NCBI RefSeq assembly: GCF_016583785.1
Contig: NZ_NRRU01000027.1
Span: 1 to 53,374, forward strand
Length of the DNA stretch: 53,374 bases
Source: Rubrivivax gelatinosus
GTDB lineage: Bacteria; Pseudomonadota; Gammaproteobacteria; Burkholderiales; Burkholderiaceae_C
Reading direction: 5' to 3'
Part shown: in pieces, positions 45,132 to 53,374 of the stretch
How the letters are laid out: the number at the start of each line of letters is the position of its first letter
Position numbering within the stretch: the stretch's first letter is position 1
Notes under the pieces: model-generated
Databases searched by the model: none
The model's input: only the letters and a program-made list of their open reading frames with translations
What the model was told of the DNA's origin: nothing
Translations under genes and position numbers: made by a program

Positions 45132-45521
45132 TCACATCGGCTCGTAGCTCATGACGTTGACCGCCGCGCCGGTCGGATCGCGCAGCACGGCCATGCGGCC
45201 GACGCCGGGAATGTCCATCGGCGGCACGATCACCGTGCCGCCGAGCGCCTCAGCCTTGGCGATGGCGTCGTCGACCGAGTCGACCGTGACGTAGCTGCCC
45301 CAGTGCGGCGGCATGCCGGGCGGGCTGTCGGGCGGAATGCCCATGATGCCGCCGACGGCGGTGCCGTCGGCCGTCTTGACGACGCGGTAGGTGCCACCCG
45401 CGATCTCCTGGGCCTCGACGCTCCAGCCGAAGAGCCCGGCGTAGAAGCCGGCGGCCCGTTCGGGGTCGCCGGTGAGCAGTTCGTTCCAGCTGAACGCGCC
45501 GTGGGTCTTGAAGACGTCCAT
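45132..45521 (-). CDS. VOC-family (glyoxalase-fold) protein
   Basis: Protein of 129 residues with two beta-alpha-beta-beta-beta halves of the vicinal-oxygen-chelate fold: FSWNELLTGDPERAAGFYAGLFGWSVEAQEI, then WGSYVTVDSVDDAIAKAEALGGTVIVPPMDIPGVGRMAVLRDPTGA. The reaction is unknown; such proteins include dioxygenases, glyoxalases and binding proteins. The start MDVFKTHGAF is the only one that fits the family, although the frame is open much further upstream. It is divergent from argA across 54 bp. Confidence 0.88.
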   Translation of the reverse strand: MDVFKTHGAFSWNELLTGDPERAAGFYAGLFGWSVEAQEIAGGTYRVVKTADGTAVGGIMGIPPDSPPGMPPHWGSYVTVDSVDDAIAKAEALGGTVIVPPMDIPGVGRMAVLRDPTGAAVNVMSYEPM

Positions 45522-45575
45522 GCGATCTCCTGTTTCGTGGAGCGCCGATGATGCTGCGGCACAATCGCCCGCGCC

Positions 45576-46916
45576 ATGAGCGTCGTTTTCCCGCACACCT
45601 TCGTCCCCTGGTTCCGCGCCGTCGCGCCCTACATCCACGCCTACCGGGGCAAGACCTTCGTCGTCGCCGTCACCGGCGAGATGATCGCCGCGGGCAAGCT
45701 CAACGCCTTCGTCCAGGACCTGTCGATCCTGCACGCGATGGGGCTGAAGCTGGTGCTGGTGCACGGCTTCCGGCCCCAGGTCAATGAACAACTCGCGGCC
45801 AAGGGCCACGTCTCGCGCTTCAGCCACGGCCGCCGCATCACCGATCCGGTGGCGCTGGACGCGGCGCAGGAAGCCGCCGGCCAGTTGCGCTTCGAGATCG
45901 AGGCCGCGTTCTCGCAAGGCCTGCCGAACACGCCGATGGCCAACGCCACGGTGCGCGTGGTCTCGGGCAACTTCCTGACGGCTCGGCCGGTGGGCATCGT
46001 CGACGGCGTGGACTTCCAGTCCAGCGGCCTGGTGCGGCGTGTCGACCACGGCGCGATCCGGCGCGCGATCGACATCGGCGCGCTGGTGCTGCTGTCGCCG
46101 TTCGGCTTCTCGCCGACCGGCGAGGCCTTCAACCTGTCGATGGAAGACGTGGCCACCTCGACCGCCGTCGCGCTGCAGGCCGACAAGCTGGTCTTCATGA
46201 CCGAGGTGCCGGGCATACGCGAGAGCCTGGACGACCCCGAAAGCCCGATCGACACCGAACTGGCGCTGCTCGACGCCAAGCGCCTGCTGGCGCAGTGGCC
46301 GGCGCCGACCAAGCCGACCGACCCGGGCTTTTATCTGCAGCACTGCGTCAAGGCCTGCGAAGGCGGCGTCGAACGTTCGCACATCCTGCCGTTCGCGGCC
46401 GACGGCTCGCTGCTGCTGGAAGTCTTCACCCACGACGGCATCGGCACGATGGTCGTCGACGAGAAGCTGGAGAGCCTGCGCGAAGCCACGCCCGACGACG
46501 TCGGCGGCATCCTGCAGCTGATCGAGCCCTTCGAGCGCGACGGCACGCTGGTGCGGCGCGAGCGCACCGAGATCGAACGCGACGTCGACGCCTACACCGT
46601 CATCGAACACGACGGCATCATCTTCGGCTGCGCCGCGCTCTACGCCTACCCCGAGGCGCGCACCGCCGAGATGGCGGCGCTGACGGTGTCGCCGCTGGCC
46701 CAGGGCCAGGGCGACGGCGAACGCATGTTGAAGCGCATAGAACACCGCGCCAAGGCGATGGGGCTGGAATCGATCTTCGTGCTGACGACACGCACGATGC
46801 ACTGGTTCATCAAACGCGGCTTCGCCCAGGTCGACCCCGACTGGCTGCCCGAGGCGCGCAAGCGCAAATACAACTGGGACCGGCGCTCGCAGGTGCTGGT
46901 CAAGCGACTGTTCTGA
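45576..46916 (+). CDS. argA: N-acetylglutamate synthase
   Basis: First enzyme of arginine synthesis, 446 residues. The N-terminal amino-acid-kinase-like domain (~1-290; [52 protein letters not shown]-type strands, TEVPGI) fuses to a C-terminal GNAT acetyltransferase (~300-446; [55 protein letters not shown]). The architecture is the classical ArgA fusion. It is followed after 17 bp by yggX. Confidence 0.97.
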   Translation: MSVVFPHTFVPWFRAVAPYIHAYRGKTFVVAVTGEMIAAGKLNAFVQDLSILHAMGLKLVLVHGFRPQVNEQLAAKGHVSRFSHGRRITDPVALDAAQEAAGQLRFEIEAAFSQGLPNTPMANATVRVVSGNFLTARPVGIVDGVDFQSSGLVRRVDHGAIRRAIDIGALVLLSPFGFSPTGEAFNLSMEDVATSTAVALQADKLVFMTEVPGIRESLDDPESPIDTELALLDAKRLLAQWPAPTKPTDPGFYLQHCVKACEGGVERSHILPFAADGSLLLEVFTHDGIGTMVVDEKLESLREATPDDVGGILQLIEPFERDGTLVRRERTEIERDVDAYTVIEHDGIIFGCAALYAYPEARTAEMAALTVSPLAQGQGDGERMLKRIEHRAKAMGLESIFVLTTRTMHWFIKRGFAQVDPDWLPEARKRKYNWDRRSQVLVKRLF

Positions 46917-46933
46917 ACACGAAGGAGACCCCG

Positions 46934-47206
46934 ATGGCCCGCATGGTGAACTGCGTCTACCTGAAGAAGGAGGCCGAAGGCCTGGGCTTCGCGCCCTACC
47001 CCGGTGAACTCGGCAAACGCATCTACGACAACGTCTCGAAGGAAGCCTTCGAGCTGTGGAAGCGCCACCAGACGATGCTGGTCAACGAGAACCGCCTGAA
47101 CCTGGCCGACGCCCGCGCCCGCCAATACCTCGCCCGCCAGATGGAGCAGTTCTTCTTCGGCGGCGGAGCCGACGCGCCGGCGGGTTTTGTCCCGCCGGCG
47201 GCCTGA
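46934..47206 (+). CDS. yggX: Fe(II) trafficking / oxidative damage protection protein YggX
   Basis: Small protein of 90 residues: [69 protein letters not shown]. The Cys at position 7 is the conserved one. It protects Fe-S proteins from oxidation. GAAGGAG precedes the ATG. The last ~19 codons and stop lie in a segment that is copied again downstream (47278-47344). Confidence 0.95.
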   Translation: MARMVNCVYLKKEAEGLGFAPYPGELGKRIYDNVSKEAFELWKRHQTMLVNENRLNLADARARQYLARQMEQFFFGGGADAPAGFVPPAA

Positions 47207-47344
47207 GCGAAGCTCAGACATGAAGAACTGCGGGGCGCACTCATCTGCGCGCAGCGCAGGTGACGTGCGCACCAACGGTTCTTCTTCGGCGGCGGAGCCG
47301 ACGCGCCGGCGGGTTTTGTCCCGCCGGCGGCCTGAGCGAAGCTC
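47149..47344. repeat. Direct duplication of the yggX 3' end
   Basis: 67 bp at 47149-47215, containing the last codons and stop of yggX, recur at 47278-47344, offset 129 bp. Each copy contains a hairpin GCCGGCGGG-TTTTGT-CCCGCCGGC, a plausible terminator. The 62-bp spacer holds its own imperfect palindrome (GCGCACTCATCTGCGC against GCGCAGGTGACGTGCGC). Confidence 0.9.
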
Positions 47345-47413
47345 GGCGACGGCTACGACAACTGGCGCGCGACCCGGTCGCGCGGCCAAATCCCGCAGCC
47401 GATCACGCCAATC

Positions 47414-47432
47414 GATAACCATTCTCGTTCTC
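47414..47432 (+). promoter_or_regulatory. Candidate Fur box upstream of the iron-type binding protein
   Basis: GATAACCATTCTCGTTCTC agrees at 13 of 19 positions with the Fur consensus (GATAATGATAATCATTATC). It lies about 40 bp upstream of the ATG at 47473, where a repressor would block transcription. Confidence 0.6.
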
Positions 47433-47472
47433 AGCTAGACTCCCTCAACACCAGTTGACCGGGAGTCTTTTC

Positions 47473-48513
47473 ATGTTGCGTTCGCTGATCACCCGCATCG
47501 CCGCCGTCGCGCTGGCATTCGGTGCCACGGCCGTGCAGGCCCAGGATCAGGTGCTGAATCTGTATTCGGCACGCCACTACCAGACCGACGAAGCGCTCTA
47601 CGAAAACTTCACGAAGGCGACCGGCATCCGCATCAACCGTGTCGACGCCGACGATGCCGGCCTGCTCGCCCGACTGCAGAGCGAAGGCCGCAACAGCCCG
47701 GCCGACGTCATCTTGCTGGTCGACGCCGCGCGCCTGTGGCGCGCCGAAACCCAGGGCCTGTTCCAGCCGGTGAAGAGCCGTGTGCTCGAACAACGAATCC
47801 CGGCGACGCTGCGCAGCAAGGACGAGGGCGAAGGTTCGCAATGGTTCGGTTTTTCGACCCGCGCCCGCGTCATCGTCTACGACAAGGCGCGCGTCCAGAA
47901 GCGCGATGTCGACACCTATGAAAAACTCGCCGACCCGGTGAACAAGGGCCGGCTGTGCACCCGCTCGGGCTCGCACCCCTACAACCTTTCGCTCTTCGGC
48001 GCCATGCTCGAACACCTCGGGCCGCAAAAGACCGAAACCTGGCTCAAGGGACTCGTCGACAACATGGCGCGCGCGCCCAAGGGCGGCGACACCGACCAGA
48101 TCAAGGCCGTCGCCAGCGGCGAGTGCGCGGTCGCGCTGACCAACAGCTACTACCTCGCGCGCATGATGCGCTCGCAGAACCCGGCCGATCAGGCCGCCGT
48201 CGAGCGCATCGCCGTGGTCTTCCCGAACCAGGCGACGACCGGCACCCATGTCAATATCGCGGGCGGCGCCGTGGCGCGTTACGCGAAGAACCGCGAGGCT
48301 GCCGTCCGATTCCTCGAATACCTCTCTGGGGATGACGCTCAGTTGTATTTCGCCAACGGTAACAACGAATGGCCGGCAGTGCCCGGGGTCAAGCCCCGCA
48401 ATCCCGCCCTGGAGTCCTTCGGCAGCTTCCGCACGGAAACCGTGCCGATTTCCGTGATCGGCATGAATCAGATCCGGGTGCAACAGTTGCTGGACCGCGT
48501 CGGTTACCGCTGA
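47473..48513 (+). CDS. ABC transporter substrate-binding protein, iron(III) type
   Basis: Periplasmic protein of 346 residues. Signal peptide MLRSLITRIAAVALAFGATAVQAQ with cleavage near AQ-DQ; the ATG at 47473 follows GGGAG and a shorter upstream ATG at 47455 is less likely. The mature part matches FutA/FbpA-like iron-binding proteins: LNLYSARHYQTDEALYENFTKATGIRINRV, VILLVDAARLWRAE, GRLCTRSGSHPYNLSLFGAML, AVALTNSYYLARMM with the double Tyr of ferric-binding proteins, and NIAGGAV. No permease or ATPase gene follows, so the transporter must be encoded elsewhere. A Fur box supports an iron link. Confidence 0.85.
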   Translation: MLRSLITRIAAVALAFGATAVQAQDQVLNLYSARHYQTDEALYENFTKATGIRINRVDADDAGLLARLQSEGRNSPADVILLVDAARLWRAETQGLFQPVKSRVLEQRIPATLRSKDEGEGSQWFGFSTRARVIVYDKARVQKRDVDTYEKLADPVNKGRLCTRSGSHPYNLSLFGAMLEHLGPQKTETWLKGLVDNMARAPKGGDTDQIKAVASGECAVALTNSYYLARMMRSQNPADQAAVERIAVVFPNQATTGTHVNIAGGAVARYAKNREAAVRFLEYLSGDDAQLYFANGNNEWPAVPGVKPRNPALESFGSFRTETVPISVIGMNQIRVQQLLDRVGYR

Positions 48514-48602
48514 TTCAAAGCTGTCGAGGTTAATTCGGCGGCCGCCCGGGCGTTGCGATGCTATATTCCGGGCACCCGACGGATTCGACAGGAGATACCT
48601 CG

Positions 48603-48911
48603 ATGGCAACGTTGTCCGAATTGCTCGCGCAGAAGGCGGCACTCGAAAAGCAGATCGTCGAGACCCAGCGCGAAGAACGCGCTGCGGCGATCGCCCAGGT
48701 GAAGACGCTGATGTCGCAATACGGTCTGACGCTGGCCGATCTGAGCGCCAAGGGCACGACCGCGTCGCCGCGCCGCGGCAGTACCGGCAAGGTTCCGGCC
48801 AAGTACCGCGATCCGGACACCGGTGACACATGGTCGGGCCGCGGCCTGCAGCCCAAGTGGCTGAAGGCAGCGCTGGCCAACGGCCGGGCGCTGTCCGATT
48901 TCACCGTATAA
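48603..48911 (+). CDS. H-NS family DNA-binding protein
   Basis: 102 residues. N-terminal oligomerisation helix (ATLSELLAQKAALEKQIVETQREERAAAIAQVKTLM) and C-terminal DNA-binding motif AKYRDPDTGDTWSGRGLQPKWLKAAL, the H-NS/BpH3-type signature. The ATG follows AGGAG; earlier in-frame codons are not family-like. It would silence AT-rich or horizontally acquired DNA. No partner gene is near. Confidence 0.93.
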   Translation: MATLSELLAQKAALEKQIVETQREERAAAIAQVKTLMSQYGLTLADLSAKGTTASPRRGSTGKVPAKYRDPDTGDTWSGRGLQPKWLKAALANGRALSDFTV

Positions 48912-49005
48912 AGCCGGCCACCTCAAACCGGGGCCGGTCCCGGCGCAAGGGCGGTCGCGGCGGTAGCATGGGCTTGCCCCTTCTTTCGCTGCCGCCACCC
49001 GCCGC

Positions 49006-52000
49006 GTGACCTCATCCGATAGCCGCCGACTTCTGCCACGCCTGCTGGCAGACTGGCAGACCGGCCCTGCCCGAGCCGTCGGCGCCTTTGCTGCCGCGCT
49101 CGGCTGCCTGCTGGCTGGACTGCTCGGCGGCTTTTCGCTTGCCGACATGCCCTGGAGCACGATGGGCCCCGCGGCTGGCGTCGTGCTCGCCGGCCTGGTG
49201 CGCTGGGGCCCGGGTTCGGCGGCTGGCGCAGCACTCGGCGCTGCGCTGGCACTGCTGGCCCAGCCCCTGCCGCCGCTGGAAATCGGCATCTCGCTCGTGG
49301 CGCTGGCTGCCGGTCTGGCGCTCGCCTGGCGGCTGCTGGGCCAGGTCGGCTTCGAACGCCGGCTCGAGCGCGCGCGTGACGTCGGCTGGCTCGTCGCCGC
49401 CTTGGCCGGTGTGTTCGCCCCGGTGGCGGCCGCCGTCGCCACCAGCGCCTTGCGCTGGACCACCCTGCATCCGCTGGTCGACCGTGTCGGCCCGCTCGTG
49501 GCCGCCTGGGCGACGCTGTCCATTGGCGCCCTGCTGACGGCCTTCCCGCTGCTGGCGCTGGACCGCCGCGCGCTGTTCGTGCTGGAACGGGCGCCGCGCC
49601 TGGCAAGCGCTGCGGCGCTAGCCGGCGGCGCGGCCTTCGCGACCGCCCTGCTGTGCGTGCCGGCAAACCAGGTCGGTCAGTTGGGCGGTCTGCTGCCGTT
49701 CGTGCCGCCGCTGCTGCTGGTGGCACTGGCCGTGCGCCATGGCGCGCCGCTGGCGGCGGCGGCGCTGCTGCTGTGCGCCACCGCCGGGGCGCTGGCCTGC
49801 GCCTCGGGCGCTCCATGGTGGGCCGGTGCGGTGCAGCCGGCGCCACTGGCCACCGGCGCCTGGCTGGCAACCCTGTCGGCACTGCTGCTGATGCTGCATG
49901 CCGGAGCCGTGGAAGCACGCTGGCGCGAGCAGCGCTGGGAGTGGGCGCTCGACGGCTCGCGCCTGGGTGTCGCCGACTGGCACGTGCGCCGTGGCGAAGG
50001 TTTCGCCTCGACCGCCTGGCGCGCACTCGCACCGTCTGCCGACGCCGGCTGGACGCCGGCGGTCTGGCTGCGCCAGGTCCACGACGACGACCGCGCCGGG
50101 CTGGAAGCGGCGATCGCCCAGATCGACGCCGGCCAGACCGGCCGGCTGCAGCTCGAACTGCGCATGCGCCACGAAGCCGGCTGGCGCTGGCGCCTGGCGA
50201 CGCTGCTGGTCATCGAACGCGGCACCGACGGTCGCCCGGCGCGCATTCTCGCGACGCTGGCCGACGTCGAGGACCGCCACGAGGCACTCGAGCGCCAGCG
50301 CCTGTCGACCAGCCTGTTCCAGCACCTGCACGAAGGCCTGCTGGTGACCGACGCGGAGCTTCGCGTGCTCGAGGCCAATCCGGCCTACGCCGAGATCCTC
50401 GGCGTGCCGCGCGACCGGTTGCTGGGCACCGTGCCCTCGCTGCTGCGGCCGGCACCCGACGACGCGCGCGCGCGCCAACAGCGCGTCGAGATGTGGACCG
50501 CGCTGCGCGAACGCGGCACCTGGCGCGGCGAACTCGACGAGCGCCGCGCCGACGGCAGCCTGCGCACGCTGCAGGCGACGATCTCGACGGTGCCGGGCAC
50601 CGACCGCCGGCTCAGCCACCACGTGCTGATCATCTCGGACATCACCGAGCAGCGTCACCAGCGCGAGCAGCTCGAGCGCCAGGCGCTCTACGACGAGCTG
50701 ACGCGGCTGCCCAACCGCGCGCATCTGTCGACGCTGCTGACCGAAGCCATGGCCACCGCCGACCGCGACGGTTTCATGGTGGCCGTCTGCTACCTCGACC
50801 TGGACCACTTCAAGCCGGTCAACGACCGCTTCGGCCACGACGCCGGCGACCGCCTGCTGGTCGAACTGGCGAGCCGGCTGCGCAACACGCTGCGCCGCCG
50901 CGACCGCTGGGCCGACGTCGCCGCCCGCCTGCACGGCGACGAGTTCGTGCTGCTGCTGCGCGCCGGCTCGATCGACGAGGCGCGGCGCGCGATCGTGCGC
51001 GTGCTGCGCGTGCTGACCCAGCCCTATCTCGTCGACCCGGAAGCCGACCCGGTGCCGATCACCGCCAGCATGGGCGCGACCCTGTACCCGCTGGACCACA
51101 GCGACCCGGAAACGCTGCTGCGCCACGCCGACCACGCGATGTACGACGCCAAGCAGTCCGGGCGCAACGGCTACGTGCTGTTCGACCCGGCCAGCCGCCA
51201 GGAGCGCGAAGCGCAGGCGCTGGCGCAGGACGAGATCGAACAGGCACTCGACCGCGGCGAGCTGATGCTGCGCTACCAGCCCAAGGTCGACATGCGCAGC
51301 GGCCGCGTCATCGGCTTCGAGGCCCTGCTGCGCTGGGAGCACCCGACCAAGGGCGAACTGCCGCCGCACAGCTTCCTGCCGCGAATCGAGGAAGACCGGC
51401 TGCTGGTGCGGGTCGGCGACTGGGTGCTGTCGCAGGCGCTGGAGCACCTCGCGCAGTGGCGTCGCGACGGGCTCGACTTCGCCGTCGGCGTCAACGTATC
51501 GGCGCGCCACCTGCGGCGCGAGGACTTCGCGGCGCAGCTGGCGGCGCTGATCGGCCGCCACGGCCATGATCTCGCGCCCTATCTGGAACTCGAGGTCGTC
51601 GAGACCGCCGCCATCGCCGCCGAGGACAGCCCGACGACGTCCGAGCAGATGCGGCTGTGCCGCGAGCTCGGCGTGCGCTTCGCGCTCGACGACTTCGGCA
51701 CCGGCTATTCGCCGCTGCGCTACCTGAAGGATCTGCCGGCGGACACGCTGAAGATCGACCGCAGCTTCGTGCACCACATGCTCGACGACGCCCAGGACCG
51801 CGGCATCGTCGAGGGCATCATCAGCCTGGCGCGCACCTTCGGCTGCAGCGTCGTCGCCGAGGGCGTGGAGACGCCGGCGCAGGCGCGCATGCTGCTGGAT
51901 CTGGGCTGCGACATCGGCCAGGGCACCGGCATCGCCTCGCCGCTGCGCGCCGAGCAGGTCGCGCAGTGGGTGCGCGAATTCCGCGGCGTCTTCGTCATCG

Positions 52001-52041
52001 CGCCGGCACCCGGCGAAGCCTTGGCTAGACTCGGCGGGTGA
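49006..52041 (+). CDS. Membrane sensor with PAS, degenerate GGDEF and EAL domains
   Basis: 1011 residues from a GTG start. Residues ~20-300 are a multi-helix MASE1-like membrane sensor. Two PAS regions follow (~305-420 and ~427-545). The GGDEF domain (~555-710) reads RLHGDEF: the first Gly of the active site is His643, so diguanylate cyclase activity is doubtful. The EAL domain (~730-985) is intact: FEALLRW (Glu772), NVSARHL, LEVVETA, DDFGTGYSPL, KIDRSFV, AEGVET and IGQGTGIA. It is therefore probably a c-di-GMP phosphodiesterase. Its stop overlaps the dnaG GTG start by 4 bp. Confidence 0.93.
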   Translation: MTSSDSRRLLPRLLADWQTGPARAVGAFAAALGCLLAGLLGGFSLADMPWSTMGPAAGVVLAGLVRWGPGSAAGAALGAALALLAQPLPPLEIGISLVALAAGLALAWRLLGQVGFERRLERARDVGWLVAALAGVFAPVAAAVATSALRWTTLHPLVDRVGPLVAAWATLSIGALLTAFPLLALDRRALFVLERAPRLASAAALAGGAAFATALLCVPANQVGQLGGLLPFVPPLLLVALAVRHGAPLAAAALLLCATAGALACASGAPWWAGAVQPAPLATGAWLATLSALLLMLHAGAVEARWREQRWEWALDGSRLGVADWHVRRGEGFASTAWRALAPSADAGWTPAVWLRQVHDDDRAGLEAAIAQIDAGQTGRLQLELRMRHEAGWRWRLATLLVIERGTDGRPARILATLADVEDRHEALERQRLSTSLFQHLHEGLLVTDAELRVLEANPAYAEILGVPRDRLLGTVPSLLRPAPDDARARQQRVEMWTALRERGTWRGELDERRADGSLRTLQATISTVPGTDRRLSHHVLIISDITEQRHQREQLERQALYDELTRLPNRAHLSTLLTEAMATADRDGFMVAVCYLDLDHFKPVNDRFGHDAGDRLLVELASRLRNTLRRRDRWADVAARLHGDEFVLLLRAGSIDEARRAIVRVLRVLTQPYLVDPEADPVPITASMGATLYPLDHSDPETLLRHADHAMYDAKQSGRNGYVLFDPASRQEREAQALAQDEIEQALDRGELMLRYQPKVDMRSGRVIGFEALLRWEHPTKGELPPHSFLPRIEEDRLLVRVGDWVLSQALEHLAQWRRDGLDFAVGVNVSARHLRREDFAAQLAALIGRHGHDLAPYLELEVVETAAIAAEDSPTTSEQMRLCRELGVRFALDDFGTGYSPLRYLKDLPADTLKIDRSFVHHMLDDAQDRGIVEGIISLARTFGCSVVAEGVETPAQARMLLDLGCDIGQGTGIASPLRAEQVAQWVREFRGVFVIAPAPGEALARLGG

Positions 52042-53374
52042 TCCCGCCCGGTTTTCTGCAAGACCTTCTGGCCCGCGTCGACATCGTCGACGTGGTGGGG
52101 TCGCACGTCGAGCTCAAGCGCGGCGGCGCCAATTTCATGGGGCTGTGCCCCTTCCACGCCGAGAAGTCGCCCAGTTTTTCGGTGAGCCCGAGCAAGCAGT
52201 TCTATTACTGCTTCGGCTGCGGCGCTTCGGGCGACGCGATCCGCTTTCTGATGGAACACCAGGGCCTGAGCTTCATCGAGGCGGTGCGCGACCTGGCGCA
52301 GCGCGTGGGCATGCAGGTGCCCGAGGAGCAGCTGAGCCCCGAGGAGCTGGTGCGCCGCGACCAGCTGCGCGAGCGCCGGCTCTCGCTGGGCGAGGTACTG
52401 GTGCGCGCCAACGACTTCTACCGCGGCCAGCTCAAGACCAGCCCACGGGCGATCGGCTACCTGAAGGCCCGCGGCCTCACCGGCGTCGTCGCCGCCCGCT
52501 TCGGCCTCGGTTACGCCCCGCCCGGCTGGCGCACGCTGGCCGGCGTCTTCCCGCGCTACGACGACCCGCTGCTCGAAGAGGCCGGCCTCGTGCGCCACCG
52601 CGAGCAGGCCGAAGGCGAGGCCGAGGACGGCGAGCGCGGCCGCTACGACTGGTTCCGCGACCGCGTGATGTTCCCGATCCGCAACGTCGGCGGCGAGGTC
52701 ATCGGCTTCGGCGGCCGCGTGCTCGACGACAGCAAGCCGAAGTACATCAACTCGCCCGAGACGCCGCTGTTCAGCAAGGGCCGCGAACTCTACGGTCTGT
52801 TCGAGGCGCGCCAGGCGTTGCGCGAACGCGGCTTCGCGCTCGTCGTCGAGGGCTACATGGACGTGGTCGCGCTCGCCCAGCACGGATTCGCCAACGCGGT
52901 GGCGACGCTGGGCACAGCCTGCACCGCCGAGCACGTGCAGAAGCTGTTCCGCTTCACCGACGCGATCGTGTTCTCGTTCGACGGCGACGCCGCCGGCCGG
53001 CGCGCCGCCGCGCGTGCGCTTGAGGCGGCGCTGCCGCACGCGAGCGACCTGCGCAGCGTGAAGTTCCTGTTCCTGCCGCCTGAACACGACCCGGACAGCT
53101 ATGTGCGCGAACTCGGCGCCGAAGCCTTCGAGCAGGCGCTGGCGGCGGCGGTGCCGCTGTCGCGCCAGCTGGTCGAACAGGCGGCCGAAGACGCCGACCT
53201 GGAGACCGCCGAAGGCCGCGCCCGGCTGGCCGCGCAGGCGCGGCCGCTGTGGGATGCGCTGCCCGAAGGCAGCCTGAAGGACCAGCTGCTGGGCGAGATC
53301 GCCGAGCGCGCCCGGCTGCCGCGCGAGGACCTCGCGCGCCGCTGGGGCCTGCGCCCGGGCGGCGCGGCAGCACC
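52038..53374 (+). CDS. dnaG: DNA primase DnaG (3' end beyond window)
   Basis: Primase for lagging-strand replication. The GTG start at 52038 overlaps the upstream TGA, and the translation starts MIPPGFLQDLLARVDIVDVVG. Zinc-binding CHC2-type motif in MGLCPFHAEKSPSFSVSPSKQ and YYCFGCGASGDAIRFLMEH, DnaG catalytic core with IGFGGRVLDDSKPKYINSPET, and TOPRIM parts VVEGYMDVVALAQHG and FSFDGDAAGRRAA. 445 codons are visible; the DnaB-interacting C-terminal domain lies outside. It normally sits near rpsU and rpoD, which are not in view. Confidence 0.97.
   Translation, partial: MIPPGFLQDLLARVDIVDVVGSHVELKRGGANFMGLCPFHAEKSPSFSVSPSKQFYYCFGCGASGDAIRFLMEHQGLSFIEAVRDLAQRVGMQVPEEQLSPEELVRRDQLRERRLSLGEVLVRANDFYRGQLKTSPRAIGYLKARGLTGVVAARFGLGYAPPGWRTLAGVFPRYDDPLLEEAGLVRHREQAEGEAEDGERGRYDWFRDRVMFPIRNVGGEVIGFGGRVLDDSKPKYINSPETPLFSKGRELYGLFEARQALRERGFALVVEGYMDVVALAQHGFANAVATLGTACTAEHVQKLFRFTDAIVFSFDGDAAGRRAAARALEAALPHASDLRSVKFLFLPPEHDPDSYVRELGAEAFEQALAAAVPLSRQLVEQAAEDADLETAEGRARLAAQARPLWDALPEGSLKDQLLGEIAERARLPREDLARRWGLRPGGAAA

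Noticed and set aside
46646..47422. Minus-strand frame with duplicated peptide [19 protein letters not shown]
   Set aside because: The duplicated peptide is just the antisense reading of the duplicated yggX 3' end.

Overview
The window is about 53 kb of very GC-rich, gene-dense chromosome. Gene content (bdhA for polyhydroxybutyrate-related metabolism, a RelA carrying the EXDD signature, an H-NS of the short YRDP-type, yggX beside argA, a trpB2-type gene, an EnvZ/OmpR pair) and codon use point to a betaproteobacterium of the order Burkholderiales, probably near Rubrivivax, Leptothrix or Roseateles. This is inferred from protein style, not from a search. No phage, CRISPR array, intact IS or rRNA was seen. 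Both ends cut genes: dcyD lacks its 5' part and dnaG lacks its 3' part.

Region 1 (1-3.8 kb): end of a D-cysteine desulfhydrase, a long AI-2E/PerM-type membrane protein and an AraC-family regulator. Region 2 (3.9-17.8 kb, minus strand): one compact chemotaxis operon. In transcription order it encodes a short membrane MCP-like protein, CheY, a STAS protein, CheA, MCP3, CheW, MCP2, MCP1, a REC-EAL c-di-GMP phosphodiesterase, CheR, CheD and CheB. Several pairs are coupled by ATGA overlaps. The three MCPs share an almost identical 689-bp signalling segment but carry one, two and three HAMP-like modules. Region 3 (18.3-21.0 kb): a small decayed island at a tRNA-Val(GAC) gene. It is bounded by a 41-bp direct repeat of the tRNA 3' half, holds a tyrosine-integrase remnant and carries a fourth MCP.

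Region 4 (21.1-34.8 kb): housekeeping and regulation: relA with an alpha/beta hydrolase, bdhA, a SIMPL-domain protein, ompR-envZ, an unknown secreted protein, ispF-ispD, mfd and serB. Region 5 (35.2-39.5 kb): a BdlA-like soluble receptor with six tandem PAS repeats of exactly 366 bp, translationally coupled to a protein made of three CheW-like domains. Region 6 (39.6-53.4 kb): trpB2, hrpA, a VOC protein, argA-yggX, an iron-type ABC substrate-binding protein behind a likely Fur box, an H-NS-like protein, and a MASE1-like/PAS/HGDEF/EAL protein overlapping dnaG by GTGA.

The unifying theme is signal transduction. There are five classical MCPs or MCP-like receptors, a multi-PAS soluble receptor, at least two c-di-GMP proteins, and a CheA that contains two copies of a motif resembling the c-di-GMP-binding MshEN repeat. 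The most unusual signals are this CheA insert, the HAMP ladder, the PAS6-MCP/CheW3 pair, the tRNA-Val island, and two genes (hrpA and yggX) whose 3' ends are duplicated about 120 bp downstream.
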